Assembly: GCF_000331305.1 (NCBI RefSeq) | Contig: NZ_KB217472.1 | Span: 38,425-102,424 of the forward strand | From: Calothrix sp. PCC 7103 | GTDB lineage: Bacteria > Cyanobacteriota > Cyanobacteriia > Cyanobacteriales > Nostocaceae | Reading direction: 5' to 3' | DNA length: 64,000 bases | Shown: positions 54,380 to 63,470 of the stretch, piece after piece | How the letters are laid out: each line of letters opens with the position of its first letter | How positions within the stretch are numbered: position 1 is the first letter of the stretch | Program-made: the position numbers and the translations under genes | Notes under the pieces: model-generated | Told to the model about the DNA's origin: nothing | Database searches by the model: none | Seen by the model: the letters and a program-made list of their open reading frames with translations, nothing else

Positions 54380-54690
54380 TCTAAACTCTTATCATCAGAT
54401 GTTGGTTTTCCTTGCTTCCTTACTTCTGCCCAAAATATAGCAGCTTGTTCAAATGTTTCTGAATCAATAGGTATTAAACTGTGACTTATAAATCGGTTAA
54501 GTCGATTAATGCTTTTGTTATTATCTAACCTTATTAACTCTCGCCTGACCTCATAAACAGAGATTTCTGGAGCTTTTAAAGCAATATTATTATCTCGTAA
54601 ATATTGCATCCAATTTCTTACTTCTGGCTTGATTTTAGGATGAGTAACCTGTGATAACGGATTAGTATCTAGTAAAACAACTTGTTGCAT
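54280..54690 (-). CDS. VapC-type PIN toxin fused out of frame into a second PIN gene
   Basis: 136 residues. N-terminal 105 are a VapC-like PIN domain (LLDTNPLSQVTHPKIKPEVR, KAPEISVYEVRRELI, CDAILAAQAL). The family C-terminus (last acidic residue, TxNxxHF) is missing. After AAQAL the frame runs through the DUF3368 remnant in the wrong register (QQFIRNFSTLARQTPLFWRF). Probably inactive. Confidence 0.7.
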   Translation of the reverse strand: MQQVVLLDTNPLSQVTHPKIKPEVRNWMQYLRDNNIALKAPEISVYEVRRELIRLDNNKSINRLNRFISHSLIPIDSETFEQAAIFWAEVRKQGKPTSDDKSLDCDAILAAQALQQFIRNFSTLARQTPLFWRFKL

Positions 54691-54704
54691 TTAAAAGATA
54701 AATT

Positions 54705-55193
54705 TTAATGTTGATTTAAAGCAGCTTCTATATTTGGATAAACTTCCTCATCATATCCTGATTCATCTTGTTGCCACTCCGAAACTAGCGCAATCATTGA
54801 ATCTAAAGCTTGCATATCATTTTGGTTGTTAGCCTGTTTTCTTGATGAAACAACAATGTCAATATCCTGAGCTAAAGCTGAAGCTTCGGTTGCTCTTACT
54901 TTTGACCCCTCCTTGATACTTTTTATCATCTTTCAACCATCCCATGCGCTTAAGGCTTCGGTTGCTCTTACTTTTGACCCCTCCTTGATACTTACTTGGA
55001 AATAACCAGGAACAGGATGCTTAGTAACCGTATAATAACCCGCTCGAACATTTTGAACTATATTTCCTCCTTCAGCAATATTTAAGGTTTTTGACTGTAT
55101 TAATTTATCAACATAAACTTTGACTTCTAATAATTGTTCTAAGCTAAAATTATCCAACTCAGCCAGAAGTTCTGGTGATGTGTAAAATTTCAT
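54705..55193 (-). pseudogene. antitoxin interrupted by a 72-bp tandem duplication
   Basis: Two frames in the same register: MKFYTSPELLAELDNFSLEQ ... SIKEGSKVRATEALSAWDG-stop (54933-55193) and SIKEGSKVRATEASALAQDI ... NIEAALNQH (54705-54929). A 38-bp direct repeat (54883-54920, 54955-54992) brackets the inserted stop. The ancestral single antitoxin would be about 138 residues and paired with the PIN toxin that follows. Confidence 0.7.
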
Positions 55194-55202
55194 AGTTTTA
55201 AA

Positions 55203-55228
55203 GTCCGCTTACACTATAACTATATAGT
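55203..55228 (-). promoter_or_regulatory. promoter-like element shared with 56996-57020
   Basis: GTCCGC-N2-ACACT-N-TAACTATATA precedes this antitoxin by 10-35 bp and also precedes the ATPase gene region at 56996. On the minus strand it would present a TATAGT-type -10 box. Confidence 0.35.
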
Positions 55229-55637
55229 AAAAGGCGATTAATCTTGAAGGCTACTCAAAAAGAGGGAAAGCTACCAGCCGACCAGCAACAATATGACATG
55301 AAGGGCGCCCTTTTAACTGTAGGTGATGTATCACGTTCCTACAATCATCGCTTTCTTTGAAGCGGACAGACTTTTTACATGGGCAGTGCGAAGGGCAATT
55401 CAAAAACTTTCAATCGGCGCCTCTTATGGGTCAAGCGCTTCGGTCTCAAAACTGGCGCCTTTCTGTAACCACTTCACTCCCGGCTAATTGTAATGCTTTC
55501 AAGTCGTAGCAACCACTGATTAAAATGCTGACATTCCCGACGTATCGTATCTAGCCCGATGTCAATTGCAAGCAGCGAACCATGTAACGGTTTATCATAT
55601 CCCTCGCAACAATTGCGGATGCGTTTCGATGGTGCAG

Positions 55638-55844
55638 TTAGGGGACTGTTTGATCTTCCAGGCATTTGCGATGTAATTGCGGTTTGATTTTCGCGTAACT
55701 CACCACACCTCCCTTTCCCGTCGTGCTGGTTCTTACTAAAATCGGGTTTAGGAAGATGTTTTTTTCTATAAAATACCCGTAGAGTAGTTCTCTTACAAAC
55801 GTTTCTTCCGTTTGTCCCTCTACGAACACGTGAACTCGAATCAT
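55638..55844 (-). pseudogene. DUF4276-like gene, frameshifted
   Basis: 68 residues from ATG 55844: IRVHVFVEGQTEETFVRELL, NIFLNPILVRTSTTGKGGVV, then a stop after HRKCLEDQTVP. The N-terminal EGQTEETFVR motif marks DUF4276. Normal relatives are about 200 residues, so the gene is cut short. Downstream to about 55474 other frames contain family-like pieces. Overlaps the ATPase stop by ATGA. Confidence 0.7.
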
Positions 55845-56929
55845 CGTGAAGGTCTCCCACCCAGGACGTTTTTCTTCCACAACTCGCCCAGGCTATAGTC
55901 CTCAAGCCATCCCTCTAATTTCTGCCTATCCATCCTTCGCAGTAATGAGCGTCCCTCCAAACGGTCAACAACGATTGTATCTGTGGCATCAAATTCGTTG
56001 AGCAATTCCACTGATTGGGTTGAAACAATTACCTGTTTGCCTGTAGTTCGTATTAACGATGCCAGGACAGTAATGGCATAGGGATGGAGACCCAATTCTG
56101 GCTCGTCAACCAAAATAGTCTCCGGTTGAAGCTCAAGAGGTTGCAAAAATACCGTTGCTAAACACATAAAACGCAGCGTACCATCTGACAGCATGTGCGC
56201 TTTAAAGGGAATATCCTGCCCTCGCTCGAACCATTCCAGTTCGATAAATTCTTTGTTCTGTGGGGAAGGACGCAGGGAGAAATCCCCAAAGAATGGGGCA
56301 ACCAGGCGGATGGTTTTGACGATTTTCTGATAGGATGCTGGGTAGCTGTCGTGCAACAGGTATAAAAAAGCGGCAAGATTCCGCGCGTCGGGACGCAGGT
56401 ACTCATTGTCATTGATGCCGTGAGGCTGCTTGACATACGCAGTATCGCTGGTGTCGTGAAAATGATACACCCGCCACTTCCGCATTGTAGACACGAGGTA
56501 ACTGTCAATTCCTGCCTCAATAACTTTTAAAGCCAGTGTCTCAAAATGACCTGTTTCAATGGCACGTTCACCACCATTTACGCTCCACCAGTATTCCCTC
56601 GCAAACATGAAGCGATTATCCTGGGTTGGTTCTAGGGTCGCAAAATATCCGTTATTGCCAAAATATAGCTGAAACTCCAATTGTTCCGTGGTTTTGCGTC
56701 CAAAGTGCAATAAGGTATCGGGACCACCTTGGCGACTCACAAACAGTTGCAAGTTGCCTGACAACAACTGCTGCACCATACGAAAAAAGCTTATAAAGTT
56801 AGATTTTCCCGCCCCATTCGCCCCAATCAACACATTAAGTTTGGAAAGTTCGAGGTCACACTCGGCGATAGACTTGAACCCTTTTAAAACTATTCTCGAC
56901 AGTTGTTTATCGGTACTATTCCCCATCAT
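55841..56929 (-). CDS. AAA ATPase (RecF/OLD-like)
   Basis: 363 residues from the ATG at 56929, which has GGGAG six to ten bases upstream. ABC-type ATPase: Walker A GANGAGKSNF (35-44), ISFFRMVQQLL, conserved LSDGTLRFMCLATVFLQP (signature), Walker B ILVDEPELGLHP, then IVSTQSVELLNEF. DUF2813/AAA_21 class, as in OLD-type and PARIS-type defence ATPases. Operon partner: DUF4276-like gene, now broken. The system is thus probably degraded. Confidence 0.85.
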   Translation of the reverse strand: MMGNSTDKQLSRIVLKGFKSIAECDLELSKLNVLIGANGAGKSNFISFFRMVQQLLSGNLQLFVSRQGGPDTLLHFGRKTTEQLEFQLYFGNNGYFATLEPTQDNRFMFAREYWWSVNGGERAIETGHFETLALKVIEAGIDSYLVSTMRKWRVYHFHDTSDTAYVKQPHGINDNEYLRPDARNLAAFLYLLHDSYPASYQKIVKTIRLVAPFFGDFSLRPSPQNKEFIELEWFERGQDIPFKAHMLSDGTLRFMCLATVFLQPLELQPETILVDEPELGLHPYAITVLASLIRTTGKQVIVSTQSVELLNEFDATDTIVVDRLEGRSLLRRMDRQKLEGWLEDYSLGELWKKNVLGGRPSR

Positions 56930-57158
56930 CGAACAGTCTCCCATCTCGCACAATTGGCGCGCTGCTGGCTTCATTACTCTACCTAAAAACCAAGAGTCCG
57001 CGCACACTCTAACTATATATTGACACGAGGCAACCACCAACAATATTACATAAAGGGCGCCAGTTACAACGTTGAAAAGTTGGTAATTGCCCCCAAAGAA
57101 AGTACCAATACCAAAACTCGTAGCGCGCGCTCCTTATATCGGTAATTTGAATTTGATA

Positions 57159-57368
57159 TCAAGCTTGATTACGCTGCCGTTCCAACCGTTCGCGGAGTGC
57201 TGTTGCAACTTCTGGGTCATCAAACCCTTGCTCCGGCAGGTATACCTTAGCGTTTGGGTCACGAAATCTTTCTGCGTAAATTGATACAGCTTCGTCATCC
57301 TCCCTATGCTCAAGGATGTATTGCCGAAGCTCTGGGCGGGTCATTGTTGCGAAGTCCGGTTTGCTCAT
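57159..57368 (-). CDS. DUF6887-like small protein
   Basis: 69 residues: TRPELRQYILEHREDDEAVS, VYLPEQGFDDPEVA. Paralogue of 33038-33229; overlaps the upstream DUF6888-like gene by ATGA. Confidence 0.75.
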   Translation of the reverse strand: MSKPDFATMTRPELRQYILEHREDDEAVSIYAERFRDPNAKVYLPEQGFDDPEVATALRERLERQRNQA

Positions 57369-57538
57369 AGAAATCTCCAGTGTCCGTTGGGGTAAATCTC
57401 AATTTCTATTTCTTCCCCTGCCAGGATAATTACATTACCTGTGCGTGGGTCAAAAGTTCCTAAATTTATCGGTACATACATTTTAGTCAAATATATAGTC
57501 CGGTTAAAATAAGTTTTTAACTGTTCAACAGTTGGCAT
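57365..57538 (-). CDS. DUF6888-like small protein
   Basis: 57 residues from the Met at 57538: PTVEQLKTYFNRTIYLTKMY, FDPRTGNVIILAGEEIEIEI. Paralogue of 33226-33399 and of the same length. Second copy of this pair in the window. Confidence 0.75.
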   Translation of the reverse strand: MPTVEQLKTYFNRTIYLTKMYVPINLGTFDPRTGNVIILAGEEIEIEIYPNGHWRFL

Positions 57539-57627
57539 TTTACCTACACCCCTCACGCTCTTCCACAACCAAATCATTTTAATTAATAGATATTATTACC
57601 ACAATCACCGTTTACAAATTATCGTCT

Positions 57628-57849
57628 TTGAGTAGAGAGGAAGTAGAAGCTATGCTGGGAGTGACTTTAGAGCAAACAAGGGTTTATAAGGAAGCGAAAG
57701 CTGAGGGAAGAGAAGAAATATTGAGAGCAGCTGTACCTCTGTTACTAAAAACAGGGATGAGTGTGGAGCAAATTGCCCAACAACTCAATGTTGATGTAGA
57801 GTCTGTCAAGTCTGCCGCACAACAAAGCGCGTCCTCGCATCACGAGTAA
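57628..57849 (+). pseudogene. C-terminal fragment of Rpn-type nuclease, copy 1
   Basis: 73 residues: SREEVEAMLGVTLEQTRVYK and AAVPLLLKTGMSVEQIAQQL. This is the C-terminal tail typical of cyanobacterial Rpn-family recombination-promoting nucleases/putative transposases. The PD-(D/E)xK domain is absent. Confidence 0.65.
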
Positions 57850-57946
57850 CTGGTTTTGATGGTAATATAAATAGCTCCAAAGCCTTTATTGTCCTAGGTT
57901 TGGGGCTGTAACCAGGTTGTATTTAAGTAAGGAGGACGTATAAGCT

Positions 57947-58141
57947 ATGCAAGGAATAACCTTAGAGGAAACAAGGTTTTATCAGGAAGCGAAAGCTGAG
58001 GGACGAGAAGAACGAAAAACTGAAATGTTGAGAGCAGTGGTGCCTTTGTTGCTAAAAACAGGGATGAGTGTGGAGCAAATTGCTCAACAACTTAATGTTG
58101 ATGTAGAAGATGTCCAGTCCGCCGCACAGCAAAGCGCATAG
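57947..58141 (+). pseudogene. C-terminal fragment of Rpn-type nuclease, copy 2
   Basis: 64 residues, nearly identical in its last 40 to copy 1 (KTGMSVEQIAQQLNVDVEDV vs LNVDVESV). Tandem duplication with GGAGG 15 bases before the ATG; so it may be translated. Confidence 0.6.
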
Positions 58142-58143
58142 TA

Positions 58144-58311
58144 ATGAACATTGAAGAAACGCGAATTTACCGAGACTTAGAGCGTCAAACCAAATTAAAA
58201 GCAGCAGGGCGCCTTTTAAACATGGGCTACTGCATCTCTGATTTGGCGAAGGCGCTTGATTTATCAGTTGAAGAAGTTACAACACTAGCTTCAAATCCAC
58301 CTCAAGCTTGA
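58144..58311 (+). CDS. small Rpn C-terminal-like protein, copy 3
   Basis: 55 residues, 2 bp after copy 2: NIEETRIYRDLERQTKLKAA, NMGYCISDLAKALDLSVEEV. A more diverged third unit of the same motif (E-T-R-x-Y then helical hairpin). Confidence 0.5.
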   Translation: MNIEETRIYRDLERQTKLKAAGRLLNMGYCISDLAKALDLSVEEVTTLASNPPQA

Positions 58312-58619
58312 GCTTAATTTGGGTAGGAGCGCTCTCTGGCAGCCATGTTCAGGAATAATTTTTGAGGCGAGAGAGTTACTACCCGAAATTTTCCAAAAAT
58401 TGAGATAGTAAAGCAGCGATGGTAGGTAACTCTACCCAAAATTTTTCAATTTATTCAAATAAATGTAGTATATCTTACAATTAATTGCTCGTTAATTACT
58501 CGTAAGCTTATTTTGAAGTTTTAGTATAAACTTTAATACTGTATACTGTTGATTTAAGCCTATTAGCACAGTTTATCTTGAAGCTTTAATAATGCACGGA
58601 ATCTATATAAGAGGTTTTT
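58312..58619. other. intergenic, AIPR promoter region
   Basis: About 300 bp, AT-rich. Ends with AGAGG seven bases before the AIPR start. A 60-bp direct repeat-like pair TACCCGAAATTTTCCAAAAA / TACCCAAAATTTTTCAATTT precedes it. Confidence 0.4.
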
Positions 58620-60317
58620 ATGGATATAGTTACTAAAAATTTGCTTAAAGCATTTCAAAAAGAAGAAGGTTTTTCAGAAGAGATAGAAGAATCAATTCTT
58701 TTTGAAAATTTTTCTAATTTTTGCGTGATCGCAAAAGAATATAGCGAAGAATTTTCTATTGAAGATGTTTATGTTGGAGAAGGTTATGATATAGGTATTG
58801 ATGGAATGGGAATAATTATCAATGGTGATTTAGTAAACACAGTTGAAGAAATTGAGGATTTGGCTTCTAGAAATAAGTATCTTGAGGCAGAATTTATTTT
58901 TATTCAATCAAAACGTAGTAGTAAATTTGATGGAGCAGAAATTGGCGCTTTTCTTTTTGGCGTTAGGCATGTTTTTGATACTGAGCCTAAATTACCAATC
59001 AATGAGAAAGTTCAACATAAGATGAAATTAATTCATGCAGTATATGAAAAGTCTGTTTTATTTAAAAGAGGTAATCCATCTTGTAGGCTTTATTATGTTA
59101 CTACAGGTAAATGGCAAGATGATAAATATTTAAATGCTAAAATAGATGCAGATGTTAAATTAATGGAGGATATGAATATTTTTCAAAACATATCTTTTAT
59201 TCCTGTTGATGCATCAGAACTTCAGAAACTCTATAATCATGCCCAAAATAGTATAGTAAAAACTATAAATTTTGACAATAAAATTACAATTCCAGAAATC
59301 CCAGGAGTAAGAGAATCTTATATAGGAATATTGCCTGTTCCTGAACTATTAAAGCTTGTAGAGGATGATTCTGGCAGTATCCTTAGAGGATTATTCTATG
59401 ATAATGTTAGAGATTTTCAGGGTGATAATGAAGTAAATAGTGAAATACAACAGACAATACAATCCGCTGATAAAGACCTATTTGTACTTTTAAATAATGG
59501 TATAACAATTGTTGCTGAAAATATCATTAAAACTGGAGACAAGTTTAATATAGAAGATTTTCAAGTTGTAAATGGATGTCAAACTAGTCATGTTTTGTAT
59601 AATAATCGAGAACATGTAACTAGTGCTATGCATGTTCCAATAAAGTTAATAGTTTCCGATAACGATGATGTTAAAAATAAAATTATTAAGGCTACGAATA
59701 GGCAAACTCAAGTAAAAAATGAAGAGTTAGCAGCGCTGACAGATTTTCAAAAATCTCTGGAAGAATATTATAATGCTTTTCCAGAAGATTATCGTTTGTA
59801 CTATGAACGTCGTTCTCAACAATACCGTTCAGTTCCTGGTATTGAAAAGATAAGAATTGTTACTATATCTACACAAATAAGAACCTTTTCTTCAATGTTT
59901 TTAAACGAGCCTCATAGAGCTAGCAGATTTTACGGAACTCTTTTAGGGTCTGTTAGAAACAAAATATTTATTAATGGACATGACTTTATAGGCTATTATG
60001 TAAGTGCTTTTGCAAATTATCGTCTTGATTCTTTACTAAGAAGAAAGCTTATTGATAATAGATATAGACCTTTCCGATACCATATGCTAATGATTTTAAG
60101 ATTAAAGTTTGCTGGTAATGATATGCCTGAAATGAAAAGTAATAAATTTAAAAGATATTGTGAACCCATTCAGAAAATATTATGGGATACTCAATCAAGT
60201 ATAGATGCATTTAATAACGCTATTGACATAATTGATGAATCATTCCCAGGTGATTATGATTCGGATATTACCAAAAATGTTGGATTCCTAAATAACATTA
60301 TTAATCTGTTAAGCTGA
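58620..60317 (+). CDS. AIPR abortive-infection family protein
   Basis: 565 residues. AIPR core about 230-500: VLLNNGITIVAENIIKTG, FQVVNGCQTSHVLYNN, KATNRQTQVKNEELAALTDF, YYERRSQQY. N-terminal domain (GEGYDIGIDGMGIIING with D61, EAEFIFIQSKRS with Q96/K98) looks like a PD-(D/E)xK-type nuclease region. The family is named from abortive phage-infection proteins. No GGCGCC in the gene; AT-rich. Stand-alone, no methylase nearby. Confidence 0.85.
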   Translation: MDIVTKNLLKAFQKEEGFSEEIEESILFENFSNFCVIAKEYSEEFSIEDVYVGEGYDIGIDGMGIIINGDLVNTVEEIEDLASRNKYLEAEFIFIQSKRSSKFDGAEIGAFLFGVRHVFDTEPKLPINEKVQHKMKLIHAVYEKSVLFKRGNPSCRLYYVTTGKWQDDKYLNAKIDADVKLMEDMNIFQNISFIPVDASELQKLYNHAQNSIVKTINFDNKITIPEIPGVRESYIGILPVPELLKLVEDDSGSILRGLFYDNVRDFQGDNEVNSEIQQTIQSADKDLFVLLNNGITIVAENIIKTGDKFNIEDFQVVNGCQTSHVLYNNREHVTSAMHVPIKLIVSDNDDVKNKIIKATNRQTQVKNEELAALTDFQKSLEEYYNAFPEDYRLYYERRSQQYRSVPGIEKIRIVTISTQIRTFSSMFLNEPHRASRFYGTLLGSVRNKIFINGHDFIGYYVSAFANYRLDSLLRRKLIDNRYRPFRYHMLMILRLKFAGNDMPEMKSNKFKRYCEPIQKILWDTQSSIDAFNNAIDIIDESFPGDYDSDITKNVGFLNNIINLLS

Positions 60318-60372
60318 AGTTCCCCTTTGACAGAAAGACATAATGTATTTCCTTTGTGGGCACAGTCTCACC

Positions 60373-60573
60373 CTATTTGATGGAATGATATAACCCATCT
60401 ACGGAGTTAAATCGCCAGCCGTTTTTACCTGGATTACGTTCACGAGTCCAGCTTTCAAATTCCTGTTGCGGGCGTTTGGTACTGAGCGCGCAGTTCTGGG
60501 TCGATACCTTGGTTAATTTTATGGAGCAGTTGAGCTTCTTCCATTTTTTTGGAGGTGCGGTTGGTTCAAGCAC
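60373..60573 (-). pseudogene. remnant resembling the 60660 C-terminal tail
   Basis: 66 residues as read. Its C-terminus QEFESWTRERNPGKNGWRFN, SVDGLYHSIK matches the end of 60660-61199 (EFISYTRNRDPRSFGWEWND, KDGLYHPVPQ). Likely a piece of a paralogue left in inverted orientation. Confidence 0.5.
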
Positions 60574-60659
60574 ATGGTCAAATAACTATATATATTTGAA
60601 TGTAACTCAACAGGTACCCATAACTGGTAAAATTTACTGATAGCAATTTTGATATCAGT

Positions 60660-61199
60660 ATGAGCGAACCTGCACCCAAAAGCCAAATGCTTCGCGTACC
60701 TACTGCCTTGATTTCAGCAGTACGCGAATTATCACGGTTACATCGAGAAGGACACACAATCGCCCTCCTGCAAAGGCTTCAGGATGTAATTGCCGAAATT
60801 GATAGCAAAACTGTTATCAATTTTATCCCTACAAACACGAATACCAGGCGCCTGGAGGAAAAACTTGACCAACTTGAAACTCAACTAAAAAGCGATCGCC
60901 AAACCCTGCTGCAAAAGTTAGAAACAATCGAAACGGCAATTCGCACCACCAGAAGCAGCCAAAACTCAAGAAGTCGCTCAAATTCTTACAACCCCTTCCA
61001 GCAACCAACTGTCGAACTTGGAGCATTCCCCCACGAGAACTTAGCTCAACGGTTGGGACTAAACCCAGCAACCCTGTTAGCAGAAAGAGAAAAACTCAGC
61101 ACCAAAGAATTTATTAGTTATACCCGCAACCGAGACCCGCGTTCGTTTGGGTGGGAGTGGAATGATAAAGATGGTTTGTACCATCCAGTACCGCAATAA
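60660..61199 (+). CDS. hypothetical coiled-coil protein
   Basis: 179 residues. N-terminal RVPTALISAVRELSRLHREG resembles the DNA-binding-type start of small plasmid proteins; a coiled coil follows (RRLEEKLDQLETQLKSDRQT, LLQKLETIETAI), then a conserved C-terminal domain (EFISYTRNRDPRSFGWEWND). Unknown function. The only HIP1 octamer GCGATCGC noticed in the window lies in it (60893). Confidence 0.6.
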   Translation: MSEPAPKSQMLRVPTALISAVRELSRLHREGHTIALLQRLQDVIAEIDSKTVINFIPTNTNTRRLEEKLDQLETQLKSDRQTLLQKLETIETAIRTTRSSQNSRSRSNSYNPFQQPTVELGAFPHENLAQRLGLNPATLLAEREKLSTKEFISYTRNRDPRSFGWEWNDKDGLYHPVPQ

Positions 61200-61214
61200 T
61201 AAAAATATTTTGTT

Positions 61215-62642
61215 ATGAGTACCGAAATTATCATTACGTCAGAAGTGTTCGTTGCCTATTCCCAGTGTCCTCGCAAGGCATTTTTAATACTGTTTTCTGA
61301 TGATAAGGGAACTCCCCATGACTACACTCGCATTATCGAAGAACGTAAAAGGACTCATCAAGCTGAGTATCTAGAGGTTTTTAAGCAAGAACATCTTGGC
61401 GCCAAAAAATATGATAAAAATAACTTTAAGGGAAATGATTTTTTCGTTGAAGCAAGCCTTAAATCGGAGTATTGGGAAGCCTACTGCGATGTTTTAACAA
61501 AAGTTGATGCTCCCTCATCACGTCGTAATTCAATCTACGAACCTACAATTATTATTGGAACTTGCAGCATCACCAATGAACAGAAAACAGAACTTTTATT
61601 TATTGGTAAAATTCTAGGACAAATTCAAAAACAGTTACCTGCTGTAGGCACAATTGTGGGGATGGATGGAAAGACTCATCGAGTTAAACTGGAAAGTGGT
61701 TATAAATCAATAACTTCATTCCTTAAAACATTACAAGCATGGGTAGAAGAAAAGCCTATTGAACCTCCACCTTTGATTTTGAATAAGCATTGCCCATCCT
61801 GTCAATTTCGGGATTTATGTCGAGAACAAGCTGTTAAGGAGAATAATCTTAGCTTGCTCGATAGAATGACATCTAAAGCAATTCAAAAGTATCATAAAAA
61901 GGGAATATTTACCATTCATCAACTTTCGTATTTATTTAGACTCAGACGAAATAAGAAAAAGCGAAAAAGTAAATTACCTGTAAAACACAGCTTGGAATTG
62001 CAAGCTTTAGCAATTAGAGAGCAGAAAATATATATTCAGGAAATACCCTCATTATCTAGAAAACCAGTTGAGCTTTTTTTAGATATTGAGGGTATTCCCG
62101 ATGAGAATTTTCATTATCTGATTGGTCTTTTGGTTTGCGCGGGAGAGAATGCTTCATATCATTCTTTTTGGGCAGCTACAACTGATGATGAAGAAAGCAT
62201 TTGGAAGCAGTTGATTGATAAAATTAACTTGTATCCTGAAGCAGTAATTTATCATTATGGCAGTTATGAAGTCAAAGCCATTAATGAATTAGCAAAAAGG
62301 TACTCAACTGATTGTGAGTTAATAAAACAGCGTTTGATAAATCTTAACTCATATATTTATGGCAAGGTATACTTCCCAACTTATTCTAATAGTCTAAAAG
62401 CAATTGGCGATTTTTTAGGAATTTCTTGGACAGTTCCAAATGCATCTGGATTGCAAAGTATTGCTTGGCGATATCAATGGGAAGATAGCCAAGAAGTTGA
62501 ACATCAGCAAAAGTTGATTCAATACAATCAAGATGATTGTCGCGCGCTCAAACTATTAGCAGATGAATATTGTAAAATTATAACAAATTCCGAATTGCAA
62601 TCTAATATTGATTTCGCTAATTGTAGCGAACTGCAAACATAA
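61215..62642 (+). CDS. TM0106-family RecB-like nuclease
   Basis: 475 residues. C-P-x-K-type N-terminus (YSQCPRKAFLILF), Cys-rich NKHCPSCQFRDLCREQ (iron-sulfur or zinc site typical of RecB/Cas4-like nucleases), then a DEDD-type region VELFLDIEGIPDENFHYLIG, IYHYGSYEVKAINEL, and YNQDDCRALKLL. Matches the TM0106 family of putative RecB-like nucleases. Intact. Confidence 0.85.
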   Translation: MSTEIIITSEVFVAYSQCPRKAFLILFSDDKGTPHDYTRIIEERKRTHQAEYLEVFKQEHLGAKKYDKNNFKGNDFFVEASLKSEYWEAYCDVLTKVDAPSSRRNSIYEPTIIIGTCSITNEQKTELLFIGKILGQIQKQLPAVGTIVGMDGKTHRVKLESGYKSITSFLKTLQAWVEEKPIEPPPLILNKHCPSCQFRDLCREQAVKENNLSLLDRMTSKAIQKYHKKGIFTIHQLSYLFRLRRNKKKRKSKLPVKHSLELQALAIREQKIYIQEIPSLSRKPVELFLDIEGIPDENFHYLIGLLVCAGENASYHSFWAATTDDEESIWKQLIDKINLYPEAVIYHYGSYEVKAINELAKRYSTDCELIKQRLINLNSYIYGKVYFPTYSNSLKAIGDFLGISWTVPNASGLQSIAWRYQWEDSQEVEHQQKLIQYNQDDCRALKLLADEYCKIITNSELQSNIDFANCSELQT

Positions 62643-62938
62643 ACACTTAAAACTGCAAACAAGTCAATTTTGAAACCACATTAACTGCAAATAAGGGGGA
62701 TCTCAAAACCACATTATGGGTCTTGTCAAGTTTTGGTGAAAGCTTTGGAAACGTTCTTGGCAGATGGCAGTAGGCAGAGGGCAGAGGGAAGGAGTAAGGG
62801 TGAAGAAATTTAATAATATTAAAACTTGAAGCTTTATTTTTATCTCAGTAACTAAATTTTATAGTCAAGAAGAGAAAAATAAAGCTCTGACAAACTTTTG
62901 AGGTCGAATATCCACACTGACAATGGAATTTTGTTAGA
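62643..62938. other. intergenic, low-complexity repeats
   Basis: Contains direct repeats of CTGCAAA-AA and AAACCACATTA and a GGCAGA-type repetitive tract (62758-62790). No gene. Confidence 0.4.
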
Positions 62939-63304
62939 CTATTTCTTTACTCCAGCAGTTAGTTTGTTTAAGGTTGCAACTAATATACTTTGCATTTCTT
63001 CCACCTCGTTCATAATTGGAGTGAAACGATTCTTGTCATCAAGTATATCTACCTCCTTAGCAATTATAAACTGGGTATCTAGTTCTCGTAGTGAGCCTAA
63101 AGCAATATATAAAAACTTGATATATTCTTGCCTTGATTGCCGACCATAACCTTCGGCGATATTAGAGGCTACTGATACTGAGGAACGTCGTATTTGGCTA
63201 GTTAAACAATATAATTCATGTTTTGGAAATGATTGCGTAAACTTATAACAATGGATAGCAAGTTGAATTGCCCTTTTCCATATAAATTGGTTTCGGTAAC
63301 TCAT
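62939..63304 (-). CDS. four-helix bundle (S23/IVP-type) protein
   Basis: 121 residues: FIWKRAIQLAIHCYKFTQSF, SQIRRSSVSVASNIAEGYGR, EYIKFLYIALGSLRELDTQF. This is the 23S rRNA-intervening-sequence (S23) family, a four-helix bundle of unknown role, frequently near diversity-generating or mobile loci. No rRNA here. Confidence 0.9.
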   Translation of the reverse strand: MSYRNQFIWKRAIQLAIHCYKFTQSFPKHELYCLTSQIRRSSVSVASNIAEGYGRQSRQEYIKFLYIALGSLRELDTQFIIAKEVDILDDKNRFTPIMNEVEEMQSILVATLNKLTAGVKK

Positions 63305-63470
63305 AGTTTTAGTTTGAAAGCAGAAGATTAGCGAAGATTTGAAGTATTACCAATTATATGCTCTCTATCTTAAGGTATGATTTGGCTACATGTAAAGAAT
63401 GAATAATTATTATTTGAATAAGAAAATTTACATAAATATACTTTTGTCGATTCTAAATCGAATTTTTTAT

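Noticed and set aside
62939..63304. Intervening sequence of a 23S rRNA gene
   Set aside because: The S23-type protein is a free-standing gene; no rRNA sequence surrounds it.
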